Shown: positions 1-11,172 of the stretch, piece after piece | How positions within the stretch are numbered: position 1 is the first letter of the stretch | Layout: every line of letters begins with the position of its first letter | Assembly: GCA_948567375.1 (NCBI GenBank) | Contig: OX419761.1 | Coordinates: 16,618,501-16,682,500, forward strand | Length of the DNA: 64,000 nucleotides | Direction: 5' to 3' | From: Lunularia cruciata | Lineage: Eukaryota; Streptophyta; Marchantiopsida; Lunulariales; Lunulariaceae | Made by a program: the position numbers and the translations under genes | The notes under the pieces: model-generated | What the model was told of the DNA's origin: nothing | The model's input: the letters and a program-made list of their open reading frames with translations, nothing else | Database searches by the model: none

Positions 1-34
1 CTGAAAGTGATTGAGGTACAATCGCTCAGATTAT

Positions 35-89
35 ATGGGGGAAGAAGCCGGATGGCATGCAAAGGAGTTGACAGGATGTCGTTGAGGTA
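35..89 (+). promoter_or_regulatory. Overlapping short upstream ORFs in the presumed COP1 5' leader
   Basis: Three ATGs lie ahead of the COP1 start and each opens a very short frame that closes before it: 35-70, 52-84 and 57-89, the last with a second in-frame ATG at 75. If the COP1 transcript begins upstream of base 35, these would act as upstream ORFs and reduce translation from the ATG at 232. The transcription start is not visible in the window, so this is conditional. The leader from about 90 to 130 is purine-rich and no other regulatory motif is recognised. Confidence 0.3.
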
Positions 90-231
90 GCAGCAGGAGG
101 AGGAGAAGATAGAACAGAAGGAAGCATCGTCTGGGCGTTTGACTTCGGGGTGGAAGGAAGAACATTTACGACCGGTGACAAGGTCACGCGCTTGGAGGAG
201 AGGGTCGATTGAGCGAGGGAGGAGGTGGAAG

Positions 232-3200
232 ATGGAGGGTACTGAGGGCTCCGTAGGGCCCAATGTTCCCTCCATCATGGAGGCGAAACTGGAGCAACGC
301 GGGGACAGTACCTGGGTCTCTGGTGATAGTAAGGACGGCAGGGTTTCGTTTGGAGGTTCGACGAGGGCGGAAGTGGACAAAGATTTTCTCTGCCCGATTT
401 GTATACAGACTATGAAGGACGCATTTTTGACAGCTTGCGGTCACAGTTTCTGTTACATGTGCATAATGACTCACTTGAATAACAAGAACAATTGTCCTTG
501 CTGCGGCATGTATTTGACCAACAGCCAACTCTTTCCGAATTTCCTCTTAAACAAGGTTAGTCGTCTGATTCCCCCGCTTCTATCTGTCGAGTTCTTTGTA
601 GTCTTTTATGTCTACACCCTGTTTTCTAGTGTTGGAGCTCGCAACGCTGGTTTCTAATTTTACTGGATTTTGTGGTGCCGTCGGTTGATTCCTCGAGGTT
701 TATGAGTGTTTAGGTCTTGGATTTTCACTCTGCCGTCATGTATCTTTTGAGTACTAAGCTCCCATCTTCAGTGGGGGCTACCTCAAAGTCTGCAGAGTTA
801 CATGGATATCTGCAGAGTCACATGGATAGCTGCCGTCTGTGAGCTACGGAGTTCATTCGTGCCAAACTTGCTGTGTGCATCTTAGACCAGTGCCAAACTT
901 CTCAGCCCGATCCCGGATGAAAACATAGTTCCTTAGTTTGGGCCATTGTCTCCACGGTGCTTACTGGAAATTGCCATCTCTCATGTGTGTATCCGGTGTC
1001 ATACTGCCATCTGCAAGGTTGTACCGCGTGGCATTACCACCGACTTTTGCTTCCACATGCCTTTTCCTCGGTCTGAGAGTCAATTCATTGACCTAAACTT
1101 CGTCCAAAGGTAACTCGCATTTCGAGGCCTCATACCGTTTAGTGACGATGCTGTACCCGTAGCGTCCATGGACTCTATGGAATAGATCCGCTTGCTTGCG
1201 GAGTATTTTGAAAGTGGAAGTTTAGGTGATACCTTGCATCTGTGACGCACGTTTCTTTCCTGTCTACACCAGCTTCAGGATTGTAGACGGTATTCAGCTT
1301 ATTTTCTTACCTTCTTCCCTATTATCTCGAAAACAACCCTTTTCATCGGTCGCCTTCGGCAGTAGTCGCCATTTGCTTGCGTTGTCGAGTGTTAACTGGA
1401 GGTTTCCGCACTTCATCACATATAGAACATATAGAACATCCAAGTTGCACTCTTGTGCTTGTGAATTCTGATTATGCGTCCAATTTACAGGTCCTCATTA
1501 GCTATCTATTTGCAATGTTCCTCCTACATCATCAGATCCCGTAAGTTGCACCACACATGCGTGCTCCTCTTTTCAGGCTCTGAGATAGAACTTTTTGCTC
1601 GGTATCGTCGAAACCGACTCTGAACTGATTTCGCAGGGGTGTCCTTGGGGACTTCCGATCTATCATGTCTACTTGGAAGGCCATGGCCGAAATCTGGCTG
1701 ATTAGGCTTGTCCTGTCTATCCCTGCGTATTGTTGCACAAACTGCGCTATAATAGTTATGATGGCTATGGAGGAACGTTCCTCATTCAGGCCGTCCGCTC
1801 GTCCGTCAATGATGTTTCGGTTCGTTATTTAGATCACATAGATTCCTTGAACCTCGAGATACCCATCGGAGTGAATTTGGTCTTCGTGTGACATGGATAC
1901 CGGGTCGACTTGTGCAGGTGAAATTTCTAGCTAATAAATTGTATTTGCCATGCTTCCGGCATTTAAAATTGTCCACTTTACCATTGAAGAGATATTGATG
2001 AAACATGACTGAATAACCGCGTACCTATCGACGGGAGGTGCCTAGGAGTGAGTTTTTTTTCTTTCACCCCTTTACTCATCACTGGTAGTCTCTGATTAGA
2101 GCATGGTGGCTGACGTCTAGTGTTATTGTCCACAGCTTCTCCGGAAGGCCTCAGCTTGTCAGTTCGTTACCAATGCTTCCCCGACTGAGCACATTAGGGA
2201 GGCTCTCAAACAGGTAGGTCTCACTTCTACTTGTCTGTGCCTAGTCTCTGATTCATCGCCTTTGGTTGACTTCTACATCTGATCTGAGGTGAGAAGAAAG
2301 TTCTGGCTACGGGAGTGGATTTCCTTATGGGCATATTAGAAAGCCGAGGAATCTTATGTGCCTGAATGTTGTAAGGTCTTCTTGTACGTAGTTGATGACT
2401 CATTTTCCCTACAGGGTGAAGTTTCAGTGAAGGAGCTGGACTCTCTTTTGTTGCTGTTAGCTGACAAGAAACACAAAGCTGAGCAGGAGGAAGCCGAAGC
2501 AAACATGGAGGTTTTGCTTGAATTCTTGCACCGATCAAGGCAGACTAAAACCGAAGAATTGAATGAGGTAAACCTTTTGGCTGTTTGGTGAGTCGCACCA
2601 CTTGTCACTTTCTGAAGGGAAATTTACTTATCTGCTTGTAAAGTAACTAATAGGAATAGCTTTAGTTAAGTGAATCGACTTCTCACGTGGAAGGAGAGTT
2701 TCACTTGATGTAGAAGAACAGGTCTTCACTCTCAACTGGCAGGAGTGAGAGCAGTGAAAATAGCTGAGACAGATTTTTGAAGAACACTATTTTGACATTT
2801 AACTTCATGTCCTTTTGTGTAATCAGTTACAAGGAGATCTTGCATTCCTGAAGGAAGATATTGCTTTTGTTGAGAGGCAAAGGCTTGAGCTGTCGAAGAG
2901 CAAGGAGCGTTATTCTATGAAGATACGAATGCTCACGGATGGATCATCTCCACAGTTGGATCGTCTGGCCTCTGATAACTCCAGTACCGGCGGTGCTGTC
3001 TCTCTCCTGCGAAGTGGCCAAGGTGGAGCTTCTGTACCCAGCAGCGGAACCATGCGGAGGGGAGAGAGCAAACAAAGAATGTCCTCTTTCAAGAAGGAAG
3101 CGTCGGGAGATTCAGGAGATTGCGGTCAGTCTGATACTTTTGGAGCCGGAGTGGGTCCTAATGGCGTTATGATTGCGAAGAAGCGGAGAATTCTTGCGCA

Positions 3201-6069
3201 GGCAAGTCTGCTGTTTGCTCGTTGTTGCTTTCCTGTCTAATTCGGTGTCCTCTGTTTCGCTTTTTCACTGAAAACATTGGAGAGCCTCTCCGAGCAGCCA
3301 GATTCAGCTGCAGCGAAATATCTCAGGACAGTGTGGTGGAAAACCCGCAACGTATGTTAGTCGTTGAGCACCTTGTCTCCAAATTTTGATTTGATGGTTT
3401 GCTGGCGCTAACGGAGAGTACATGGTACCGATGCGCAGTTTGAGGATCTACAAGAGTGCTACTTGCAAAAACGGAGGCGGAGGCTATCCTTTCAACGACA
3501 AAAGATGTTGAAAGACAGCAGTCTGAAAGGGGATGACCTGTGCATGGATCGTTTAGGCCTCGAAGATTTTCAATCCGTATTGTCTGCCTTCATCCGATAC
3601 AGGTGCTTATCGCTCCTTTTCCATCAGTATTGCAGTAATTAGGACTGTAATTTCACTACGGGCTTGAACCTACCTCTTTAGCGGAGTAGTTCCCGACAGG
3701 ATTGTAGCCTACGTTAGCCATTTACAACGGGTTCTGTGTCCCATTACTAAACATGCCAGCCGTATTGCCAGCTCTGTCGGTGGAGTGACATTGTTTGTTC
3801 TGAGTGCAGCAAACTTCGTGTTATTGCCGAATTGCGGCATGGCGATCTCTTCCATTCGTCGAACATCGTATCAAGGTGACTTGTTTTCCATTTTGTACTT
3901 CCAAATATTGTGTACTTACGTTGTCCTTATTTGTGTAGCAGAGTTCTAACAAGTACTATTCTTATCCAGCAGCATCGAATTTGATCGGGACGATGAATTC
4001 TTTGCTACAGCCGGAGTATCGAGGAGAATTAAAGTGTTCGAATTTGCTACCGTAAGTGTCAAACATGATCTGTTGGTGGGATGACTTTTCCAGTCAGTTC
4101 AGACAAGTTATACGGCACGTAGAATTCTATGTAATGTAGATTGTCCGTTTTTCTTTCTTGTCCAAACGTAGAATACGCACATGGTACATTTTAGGCTTGA
4201 GGCATCATCATTTTGAATAGTTTGATATTCGTCGGCAGTATTGCTTTTTAGAATCCATTGTAATTGGTGGCTTTTGCCACTCGATCTCTGGAAGATTAAC
4301 GGGGTGTAGATTGCGCTCTAAGAACATGTATCTGCAACTGCAGGTTGTCAATGAGCTTGCAGACGTCCACTGTCCTGTTGTAGAGATGACTACCCGTTCC
4401 AAATTGAGTTGTCTGAGCTGGAATAAATACCTCAAGTCTCATATTGCCAGCAGTGACTACGAGGGCATTGTCACAGTATGGGACGTGAATACTTGTCAGG
4501 TACGTATTTGAAGCCTCCTTGTCCTGTCTGGAATATCCTGAACCGTCGACACCAAATATGGATGACTTACACTCGTCTAAACTACTCATAAGGCTAGTGT
4601 TGCAAAGATCGTCCCTTTTTGGCCGGCGTCCTGATGTCTGCAATGTATTCTCCTGACAAGACGTTTGTGTTCCTCGCAGAGTATCATGGAGTATGAGGAG
4701 CATGAGAAACGAGCATGGAGTGTAGACTTTTCAAAGAAAGAACCCACCAGATTGGTATCGGGGAGTGACGATTGCAAGGTCAAAGTATGGTGTACAAGAC
4801 AAGAGTCCAGTGTATTGAACATCGACATGAAGGCCAATATATGCTGCGTGAAGTACAACCCCGGTTCCAGCAATTTTATCGCTGTGAGTCGCTTCGCCTA
4901 GTCTAGCATATATGCAGTATGGCCTTTTCGATTCAAGTCGTTCCACTTTTGATTGTGCTCTCAACATCGGGACGTGTTCTAGGAGGATTAGTAGGTTCGA
5001 ACGAAATAAGGACGTCCTTGTCAAAATGAATTTAGCTCTCGGTAAAGAACCTGGTATATGTATGTCCGTGACAAAAGGATAGGTTACGAGACATGTTACT
5101 CTCATAGAATACATCGCACGCCGTTGTCTGTCTCCGGATATTTACCTGCCTTTTGTCAATTTGCAGGTGGGCTCAGCTGATCATCATATTCATTATTATG
5201 ATCTTCGAAATGCCCATGAGCCTCTGTTTGTGTTTAGTGGACACCGGAAAGCAGTATCGTATGTGAAATTTATCTCCCCGAATGAGTTGGCGTCTGCATC
5301 GACCGATAGTACATTGAGACTGTGGGACGTACAAGAGAACACAGCGGTAAGAGATCTTCACTGAGCGCAATCACTTGCATTATATGGTGAAGTCAATAGT
5401 CATTGTCGCTCCTGTTACCTGTATCCTTCAATGTAGAGGTGGAGTCGTTTAGAGTCGTTGCCAGGTTACTTCGCCTGCCAACTCCGTCTACCTTGGCTAG
5501 GAAATTGTGACCGAGTCTCGTCGTTTTGATAAAAGCTTCTGTTACATGACTCATGATATTCGATATATTGAATCAAGGAATTGAATCTTTGAGAGTGTCT
5601 GTGCATGTTTGGCAGATAAGGACTTTGAAGGGTCACACAAACGAGAAGAACTTTGTCGGATTGACAGTTAACAGCGAGTACATAGCTTGCGGGAGTGAGA
5701 CTAACGAGGTGTACGTTTACCACAAGGTAAGGAATTTTATCTCTCCTGCCTGTCAAATTTTTTTTGTGTCTCTCCAGATTAAGCGGACCATGGTGCCGTA
5801 GAGACAAGTAGAGATATTAGTCGCCATGCGGTCGCTTGGCGATGGATTGATGTCGTGGTAATTATCTACAATTACTAACTAGCTGGTGGGCGAAATTGCA
5901 GGCGATGTCGAAGCCAGCCGCCTACCACCGGTTTGGATCTCCAGACCCGGAGGACAGCGGTGATGATCCTTCTCATTTTATTAGTGCTGTTTGCTGGAAG
6001 AGCGACAGTCCAACAATGCTGGCCGCCAACAGTCAAGGCACAATTAAAGTACTTGTCCTGGCCCCTTGA
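232..6069 (+). CDS. COP1: E3 ubiquitin ligase COP1 (RING, coiled coil, WD40), 12 exons
   Basis: Exons: 232-555, 2136-2213, 2415-2567, 2827-3201, 3439-3602, 3810-3875, 3973-4051, 4344-4499, 4680-4883, 5167-5346, 5616-5726, 5902-6069. The joins keep frame and give about 685 residues (Arabidopsis COP1 has 675). The C3HC4 RING uses Cys54, 57, 69, His71, Cys74, 77, 88 and 91. A coiled coil covers roughly residues 150-222. A bipartite basic nuclear signal (303-306 and 321-325) spans the exon 4/5 junction. WD40 repeats run from about 375 to the end, with near-verbatim COP1 blocks such as [16 protein letters not shown] and [20 protein letters not shown]1 acts with SPA proteins and CUL4-DDB1 in the nucleus to ubiquitinate light-signalling factors such as HY5; this is family knowledge. 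The ATG at 232 is chosen because it precedes the RING by a typical distance; an in-frame TTG at 139 is not needed. Intron 4 has a GC donor. All key residues seen are intact. Confidence 0.97.
556..2135 (+). other. COP1 intron 1 (1,580 nt)
   Basis: The longest intron of the gene runs from a GT donor after the RING exon to a CACAG acceptor before [10 protein letters not shown]. It falls at the same protein position (after FLLNK) as I recall for an intron in Arabidopsis COP1. Inside it are a 20-bp tandem duplication at 791-830 (unit begins TGCAGAGT) and no convincing coding sequence. Long first introns in plants can carry expression-enhancing signals, but nothing specific is recognised here. Confidence 0.85.
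3202..3438 (+). other. COP1 intron 4 with a GC-AG boundary
   Basis: The exon ends CAG and the intron begins GCAAGT, an excellent match to the GC-AG class of U2 introns. No usable GT donor lies nearby. The next exon ([13 protein letters not shown]) joins in frame and restores the COP1 nuclear-signal region. If the intron is retained, the frame reads 12 more codons and stops at 3240, giving a RING plus coiled-coil protein without WD40 repeats. Confidence 0.85.
3967..3973 (+). other. NAGNAG tandem acceptor at COP1 exon 7
   Basis: Intron 6 ends CAGCAG. Using the second AG gives the conserved NIVSSIEFD seen in COP1. Using the first AG inserts one extra serine. Both keep the frame, so both isoforms are possible; conservation favours the distal site. 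Confidence 0.7.
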
Positions 6070-7900
6070 AGGAAGCTTTGTAAAAAGCTCCACATCTAGT
6101 AGTTTTTTCCCGGCGCTACGCACATCATTTCAAGTGAGATCTGACTAGGTGATGTTTGAAATCGCAGTTACCTCTGTAGAAAATTAGACGGGTAATTATT
6201 TAAGGGGAAAACAGGTTACAACCACTGCCTGTCCCCCAAGAGAATTGTAGCATAGAACGATTTATTTGGCGAGCAGAGTTGAGCCCAGGAGTTGGTTGGT
6301 GCCTTTTGCTCGACCACTGAGGATTCAGTCGGACGTTTTAGACTAGTTATAGGATCTTTTGAGTTTGATTATTACGACCAATCCAAGCAATTATTCGTCC
6401 CTGCCGGATGTCATAGGACCCATTCCGTCGTCAGATTTTCCCTTACAGCACCAAGAGCGGCTAGAGGGGATTTGTACAGCCTTTCTGACAGGGTCAAGTA
6501 ATGGTCAATTGTCCCTCGGTCCACGGTCCATTTTTGGGACCGCTTGCCAAACCTGTAAGCACAACGTGAGTACTACTCTGAATTGCAAGAATAAAACTTC
6601 TTGTTCCGGGTGTTCACAGTGTTCACAGTTTTGCTATCTAATCTGATGTCTTAGATTCTTGGTTGCCTCAAATCGAACATGTCCAGCCAGCTACAAGTTT
6701 GTGATATGCCATCAAAACCAACTGATACATGTAGCCACATATGTCTGAATGGACCACCATCAACAAGATGTCGTGCTCGGGACTGATGTTGATTGCCAGG
6801 AAGAGATGGTTTTACGCAGCGCAAGCCCGTTGATTGTTCGCATGGTTACCTCTCTATCTCGAACTGCGTCATGACGGAGGAATCGTCACTGGTTGCTGTG
6901 TACCACTGTCAAACCCGTCTTTTGGAGGGAAGATAGCACTAGAATGCATCATTGTCGACACCTTGGAACTGATTGCCCACGTTATATACAGACTACGCTT
7001 TATGACATTCCCACCACTCGTGCACTAGCAGGGTTCGAGTCTGATTGTTTTCGCCAAGTAAGGAATGCTTATCGCTTCGCTAACACCATTCACTTACAAT
7101 GCCACCTATGCTACCTGGATACCTACTCTCTTCCCCGGGTACCGGGATCATCCTCGGATCACACCGCTTCTACTGCCTCCTTTTATCGCATTTCCTTAGC
7201 TTATCAGCTGCTCTCTTCCTTTTTCACTTCCATTTACACTCTTCACCTGTAAATATAAAGTGTGGTGTCCACTTCTGACACTACAGGTAATAAACGGGCC
7301 AGTCACTCAGCCTCATTGTTCCACCTTGATACCCAACGGGTGGTGCCCTCTGCTGCCGTTTTGGTGTTTCACATTTCTGATTTTTGAATGCTTTCTGGCT
7401 TATTTGTCAACCGAAGACTGAAGTCAATACTGCACTCCCTATCTCGTCACCTACTTTTATCAGCGATTGGGACCTGCGGGAGAGTGTGGAGACGGAAGAG
7501 GGGAGGGAGAGATGTGAGAAGATATTTATAATTTCTGAGTGCTCTCTAGCATGTGGCACTCGAGTGAATAGTCTATTCTCTTCGTTTTTCAATTTTTGGT
7601 TCTAATGGCATATAGATTAAAGACAATGAAGAATGGAATAGAAAGTTATGAAGATTTTTATTGTTTGTAGGGTATAGAGTGATCATCATACATTGAGTAA
7701 TGGGTGTATATGGAATTTTTATTTTCAATCTTTTGGTTTTTATGATTAAATTCCATGGAAATTTGTTTGAAAATTGAAAGTTATGAAAATTTATAAATTT
7801 TTGGGTTTGGAAAGATTATGTTCTTAAATGAGTTGGGATGTGGAAAGTTGTGGTTTTGTAGATACGAGGAGATATGGAGAAGATCAACACGCGTTATTAT
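6070..7900. other. COP1 3' flank and unassigned DNA
   Basis: After the COP1 stop there is an AATAAA at about 6589, which could serve as a polyadenylation signal, and another at about 7278. The plus-strand stretch at about 6359-6560 reads as a plausible exon (GPIPSSDFPLQHQERLEGIC and later CQTCKHN) ending in possible donors GTAAGC and GTGAGT, but I cannot name a family. A second open stretch at about 6893-7250 is equally anonymous. From 7600 to 7830 the sequence is AT-rich. No transposon ends are recognised. Confidence 0.35.
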
Positions 7901-9128
7901 CATTATTCTTGTGCTAGCCATGGTTACACGTTCCCATGTGGAATCACCTAGAGTGACTCGGGATACACCATGCACGGTGTGTCATCAACACCGCGCATGG
8001 GATAAAGACCCATGTGGGAAGGATGCACAAGGATTATGATTGGACCACTTGGGATGCACATGTGAGACGAGCGACCACATCATCAACAATGACACTTGAG
8101 ATTACATAGGTCTCTTCTATCCTTTTGTTGATCGTTCCATGGATACAGATCGAGTTGTGGAAGTGGTTAGCTTCTCAGGAAGTTGCATTTTGGTGTTATT
8201 TGAAACTAGTTTTCCATGTCCACGTCTATTCCATAGGCTACCCCGCACACTCCATGATGAGGCTAGACAGACTTTTCGCCTACCACTTGATCGTTTGGCA
8301 TGTGATCCCTTTGACGAGTTAGCATGGTTCATATTCCTCTCACTCCCTCTATGGTGTATGTGTTATGCTAGAGGGGGACGTGCGGAGCATAGAGATATGG
8401 CTGCTAGATTTTGTCAATTCCGAGCGGTAGATTGGGCAACCCTTCAGGAGGAGTCTGTTAGGACTACACGATTTAGGAGACAAACATCATCACAGAATAC
8501 CACAGAGTCCACTCGATTACGACGGTGTAGGACATTGGGTCAGGCGGGAGAGTTTAGCAGAGCATCACAAGCGCTACACCCTTTGTCTATAGCGAGTCCT
8601 TATGATGAGACTATCTCTTCCTTACGTTCACTACATCCTATAGTAGTAGAGGGACTCCCACTAGAGGTGTTAGATTATCAGCTTGAGTAGCCTTTATGTC
8701 TTGATAGGTCACTTTTTGCACAAGCATTGTGCATTGCCCTTCACTTTTCCTCAGGAGGCTTGTCAGGGATGGTTTATGAGCACCTTAGAGATTGCTTCCA
8801 AGCAGATGATCCTTCTAGTTGTTTTACCAAGTTGTTTCAGGTGGTTGTAGCAATAGCGAGAAGAGACATTCCTATGTCTGTTAGTCGGGTATAAGATGCT
8901 AGTCTACTTCTTGCGATGGAGAAGGACACGGGAGGCATTAGACCGATTGCTACTGGAGAGATCTTTTTGCGTTTGGTTGGTCGTACCATTGTCCTTCAAC
9001 ATCGTTCTCACTTTTGACAGCACCTTAGTCCACATTAGTTTGGAGTAGCTACACCTAGAGGATGTGAGGCTATATCTCTAGGCATTAGAGCACTCCTAGA
9101 TATCCATCTGGAATGGGTCGTCCTACAG

Positions 9129-9631
9129 GTGGATGTTGAGAACGCTTTTAATAGCGTCTCACAAGCATCCATCTTTAGAGAGTTTAGGGAGGCCGGTGGA
9201 TCCTTGGCGAGTCTCATTCCTTTTGTGCGGTCTTTTTATGGCTCTCCTGCTTCACTTTACTACCAACATGGTGGTTCACAGGAGGGAGTCACCGTCTTGG
9301 AGTCAGCTGTTGGTACACGTCAGGGAGATCCTTTGGGGGGCCCTTATTTGCCATGGCTCACTTTAGAGCTCTTCTATCTACTACATTGGCCATGCCATGT
9401 TGTGTATGTCGCTCCTTGGCAGATGATACACACATCGTAGGCCCTATAGATCAGATTAGGCATGCCTTTGATTACTTGACTATCAAGCTACATCTAGTAG
9501 GCTTGAGAGTCAAGGTGTCAAAGTGTAGGGCATTGTCCCCTTTAGGTATCCCTCCCTACCTTGAGCTTCCAGAGGGGTGTATCACATCTACATATGGACT
9601 TTGTGTTCTTGGAGTGCCAGTAGGATCGTAG
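9129..9631 (+). pseudogene. Reverse transcriptase core of the LINE, frameshifted
   Basis: This is the catalytic palm of the LINE polymerase. The first part (frame of 9129-9345) holds VDVENAFNSV, which supplies the first catalytic aspartate, and SAVGTRQGDPLGG. The reading then moves to another frame, which carries RSLADDTHIVGP with the adjacent aspartate pair. The following segment (LRVKVSKCRALSPLG) matches the RT motif after the DD box. The frame change falls inside a run of G residues at about 9338, a common site of indels. The catalytic residues survive but the ORF does not. Confidence 0.8.
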
Positions 9632-10550
9632 GATCAAAGGATTTTGTCACACTCTCTTAGACTCTGCACTTGCATAGGATGTTCTCCATGTGGATGAACT
9701 TCCATTATTAGGAGATCTGCAAGTGGCATTTAGTATACTCTCTTCCAGTATTGATCGGCAACCATCCTACCTCATCTATATAGTTCCCCCATCACCATCC
9801 TTCTTATCACATCTGAGAGCATTTGATAGGAGGATTATGGGAGTCTTTGGTGATATTATTGGACCAAGGACTTTTGAGTGTGTGACAGGGGATTTGGCAC
9901 GTAGACAGACGGCTCTACCGATCTCATGTGGTGGGGTTGGCTTGCTTTCTATGGAGGAGATGGCGCCTATAGCATGTTTGGGTAGTTGTGCTCTCTCGGC
10001 ACCCCTACTTTCCTCTCGTTTTGTGGTTGTTGATAGGCCCATTTTGGAAACTTATGTGACAAAGGTGGAGGGAGGATCCTTTTCTCTCCTGGTGTTATTG
10101 TGGCATACGAGAGATAGTCTATCCCCATGAGCACAAGAGGATTTTCCACCTTTTGCTTCACTATCATCAGATTGGACTAGAGGTTTACAGTCTTCCTTGA
10201 TGGAGCGACTGTGTGAGCATATGCTACATTCTCTCTTAGTCGACTCGTCCATTCCTTAGGCTACTAGAGCACGCCTTCACTCTTGCTCCGATAAGGGTGC
10301 AGGCTCTTGGATCCTAGCTCGACCATGCATTAGGGCATTCTGACTCGCACCAACTACTTTCTCTACAGCGATGAGGTTTCACCTAGGTTTGGTCCACCCA
10401 TCTACATCTTCATAACTCACTTGTGAGTGTGGTTCTACACTAGATGCAACAATGGTCCACATGACACGGTGTCCTTTTGGAGGACAAAGGATAGCTACCC
10501 ATGATACCATTAGGGACATAATGTTTGCTATGGCATGAGAGAGTGTATAC

Positions 10551-11084
10551 TTGGCTTGGAGGAAGCGTTTGTATGCTTTGCAAATGACACATGTCAGGGC
10601 AGACTTATACTTGGTCCGAGATGATCAGGTGATAGTAGCATATGTCGTGGTTACGGACCCTACGCGGGATACAGTTTTGGAGGGGGTGATTACCCATCCC
10701 CCTGGATGGGTGGCGAGTGCAGCAGTAGGTTGCAAGGTCTCCAAGTATAGGGACATGCAGCGAGGTCACCTCTTTGTTCCTCTAGCCTTGAAGTTATATG
10801 GAGCGATGGATGCATTTGACACATTTGTCAAGGAGTGCGCGAGAGCTGATAATGGTAGGCATCAGGGGGTATTTCTTCCACTCTCATACTTTGTAGCATA
10901 TTTTAGACAGCGTGTGTCCATTGCTCTACAGAGTGCAGTGGCTAGTGCAATTCATAGGAGAGCAATCAAATTAGGTGATGTTTCTTCGGATGCTCCATTT
11001 GTGTGTAAACCGTACAACTTGCATAGCTCGGATATCTTATGTGCGATAGGGCAGATTTCTCATATAGACTCTATTGGGGCTTAG
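10551..11084 (+). pseudogene. C-terminal endonuclease part of the LINE
   Basis: This open segment of 177 codons follows the CCHC zinc cluster and an in-frame stop. It has the shape of the restriction-like endonuclease of early-branching LINEs: a basic residue and aspartate (VRADLYL), a beta strand (VIVAYVVVTDP), a lysine-rich helix (GCKVSKYRDM) and GHLFVPLALKLYG. In family members I recall, the strand usually carries an aspartate where this copy has tyrosine (AYVVV), which would remove a metal ligand. That comparison is from memory. The segment ends in HIDSIGA just before the stem-loop tail. Confidence 0.65.
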
Positions 11085-11172
11085 CTCCATGTTACCTTTT
11101 TTGTCTCTCCCTTGTGCAGCTTGATGGGGTCTTCCCATCCTTCGTTTTTCCTACGTGGTCCCCTTTTCACCT
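11051..11172 (+). repeat. LINE 3' tail with stem-loops (copy 1, attached to the element)
   Basis: The tail starts within the last codons of the LINE ORF and continues about 120 nt. It holds the palindrome-like GGGGCTTAGCTCC and the hairpin GATGGG-GTCTT-CCCATC, then a pyrimidine-rich run and TACGTGGTCCCC. Short copies of this same segment, without the rest of the element, lie at 40.4, 52.3 and 53.7 kb, as expected for LINE insertions truncated at the 5' end. The tail is probably what the reverse transcriptase recognises. Confidence 0.75.

Larger units (their letters stand above)
7940..11170 (+). mobile_element. Decayed LINE with RT and C-terminal restriction-like endonuclease
   Basis: Conceptual reading of the pieces gives a single-ORF non-LTR element. 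In order: a Cys/His-rich stretch (CTVCHQHRAWDKDPC, about 7970-8020); a conserved region DPFDELAWFIFLSLPLWC at about 8300; RT motifs VDVENAFNSV (about 9129), TRQGDPLGG (about 9310) and LADDTHIVGP (about 9420), the last being the catalytic box; LPISCGGVGLLS (about 9920); a zinc cluster CxC-x8-H-x3-C at 10,422-10,472; and a C-terminal block with VRADLYL at about 10,593 and GHLFVPLALKLYG at about 10,758. A zinc cluster followed by such a block is the layout of restriction-like-endonuclease LINEs (R2, NeSL and CRE group). The frame is broken by many stops (8690, about 8893, 10,130) and a shift near 9,345, so it is inactive. It ends in a stem-loop 3' tail at 11,051-11,172. The exact 5' end is not visible. 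Confidence 0.85.

Noticed and set aside
139-231. Earlier in-frame start for COP1
   Set aside because: The frame is open from a TTG at 139 but the first ATG is at 232, which gives the expected distance to the RING.
184-528. Minus-strand ORF over COP1 exon 1
   Set aside because: Shadow of a strongly conserved coding exon.
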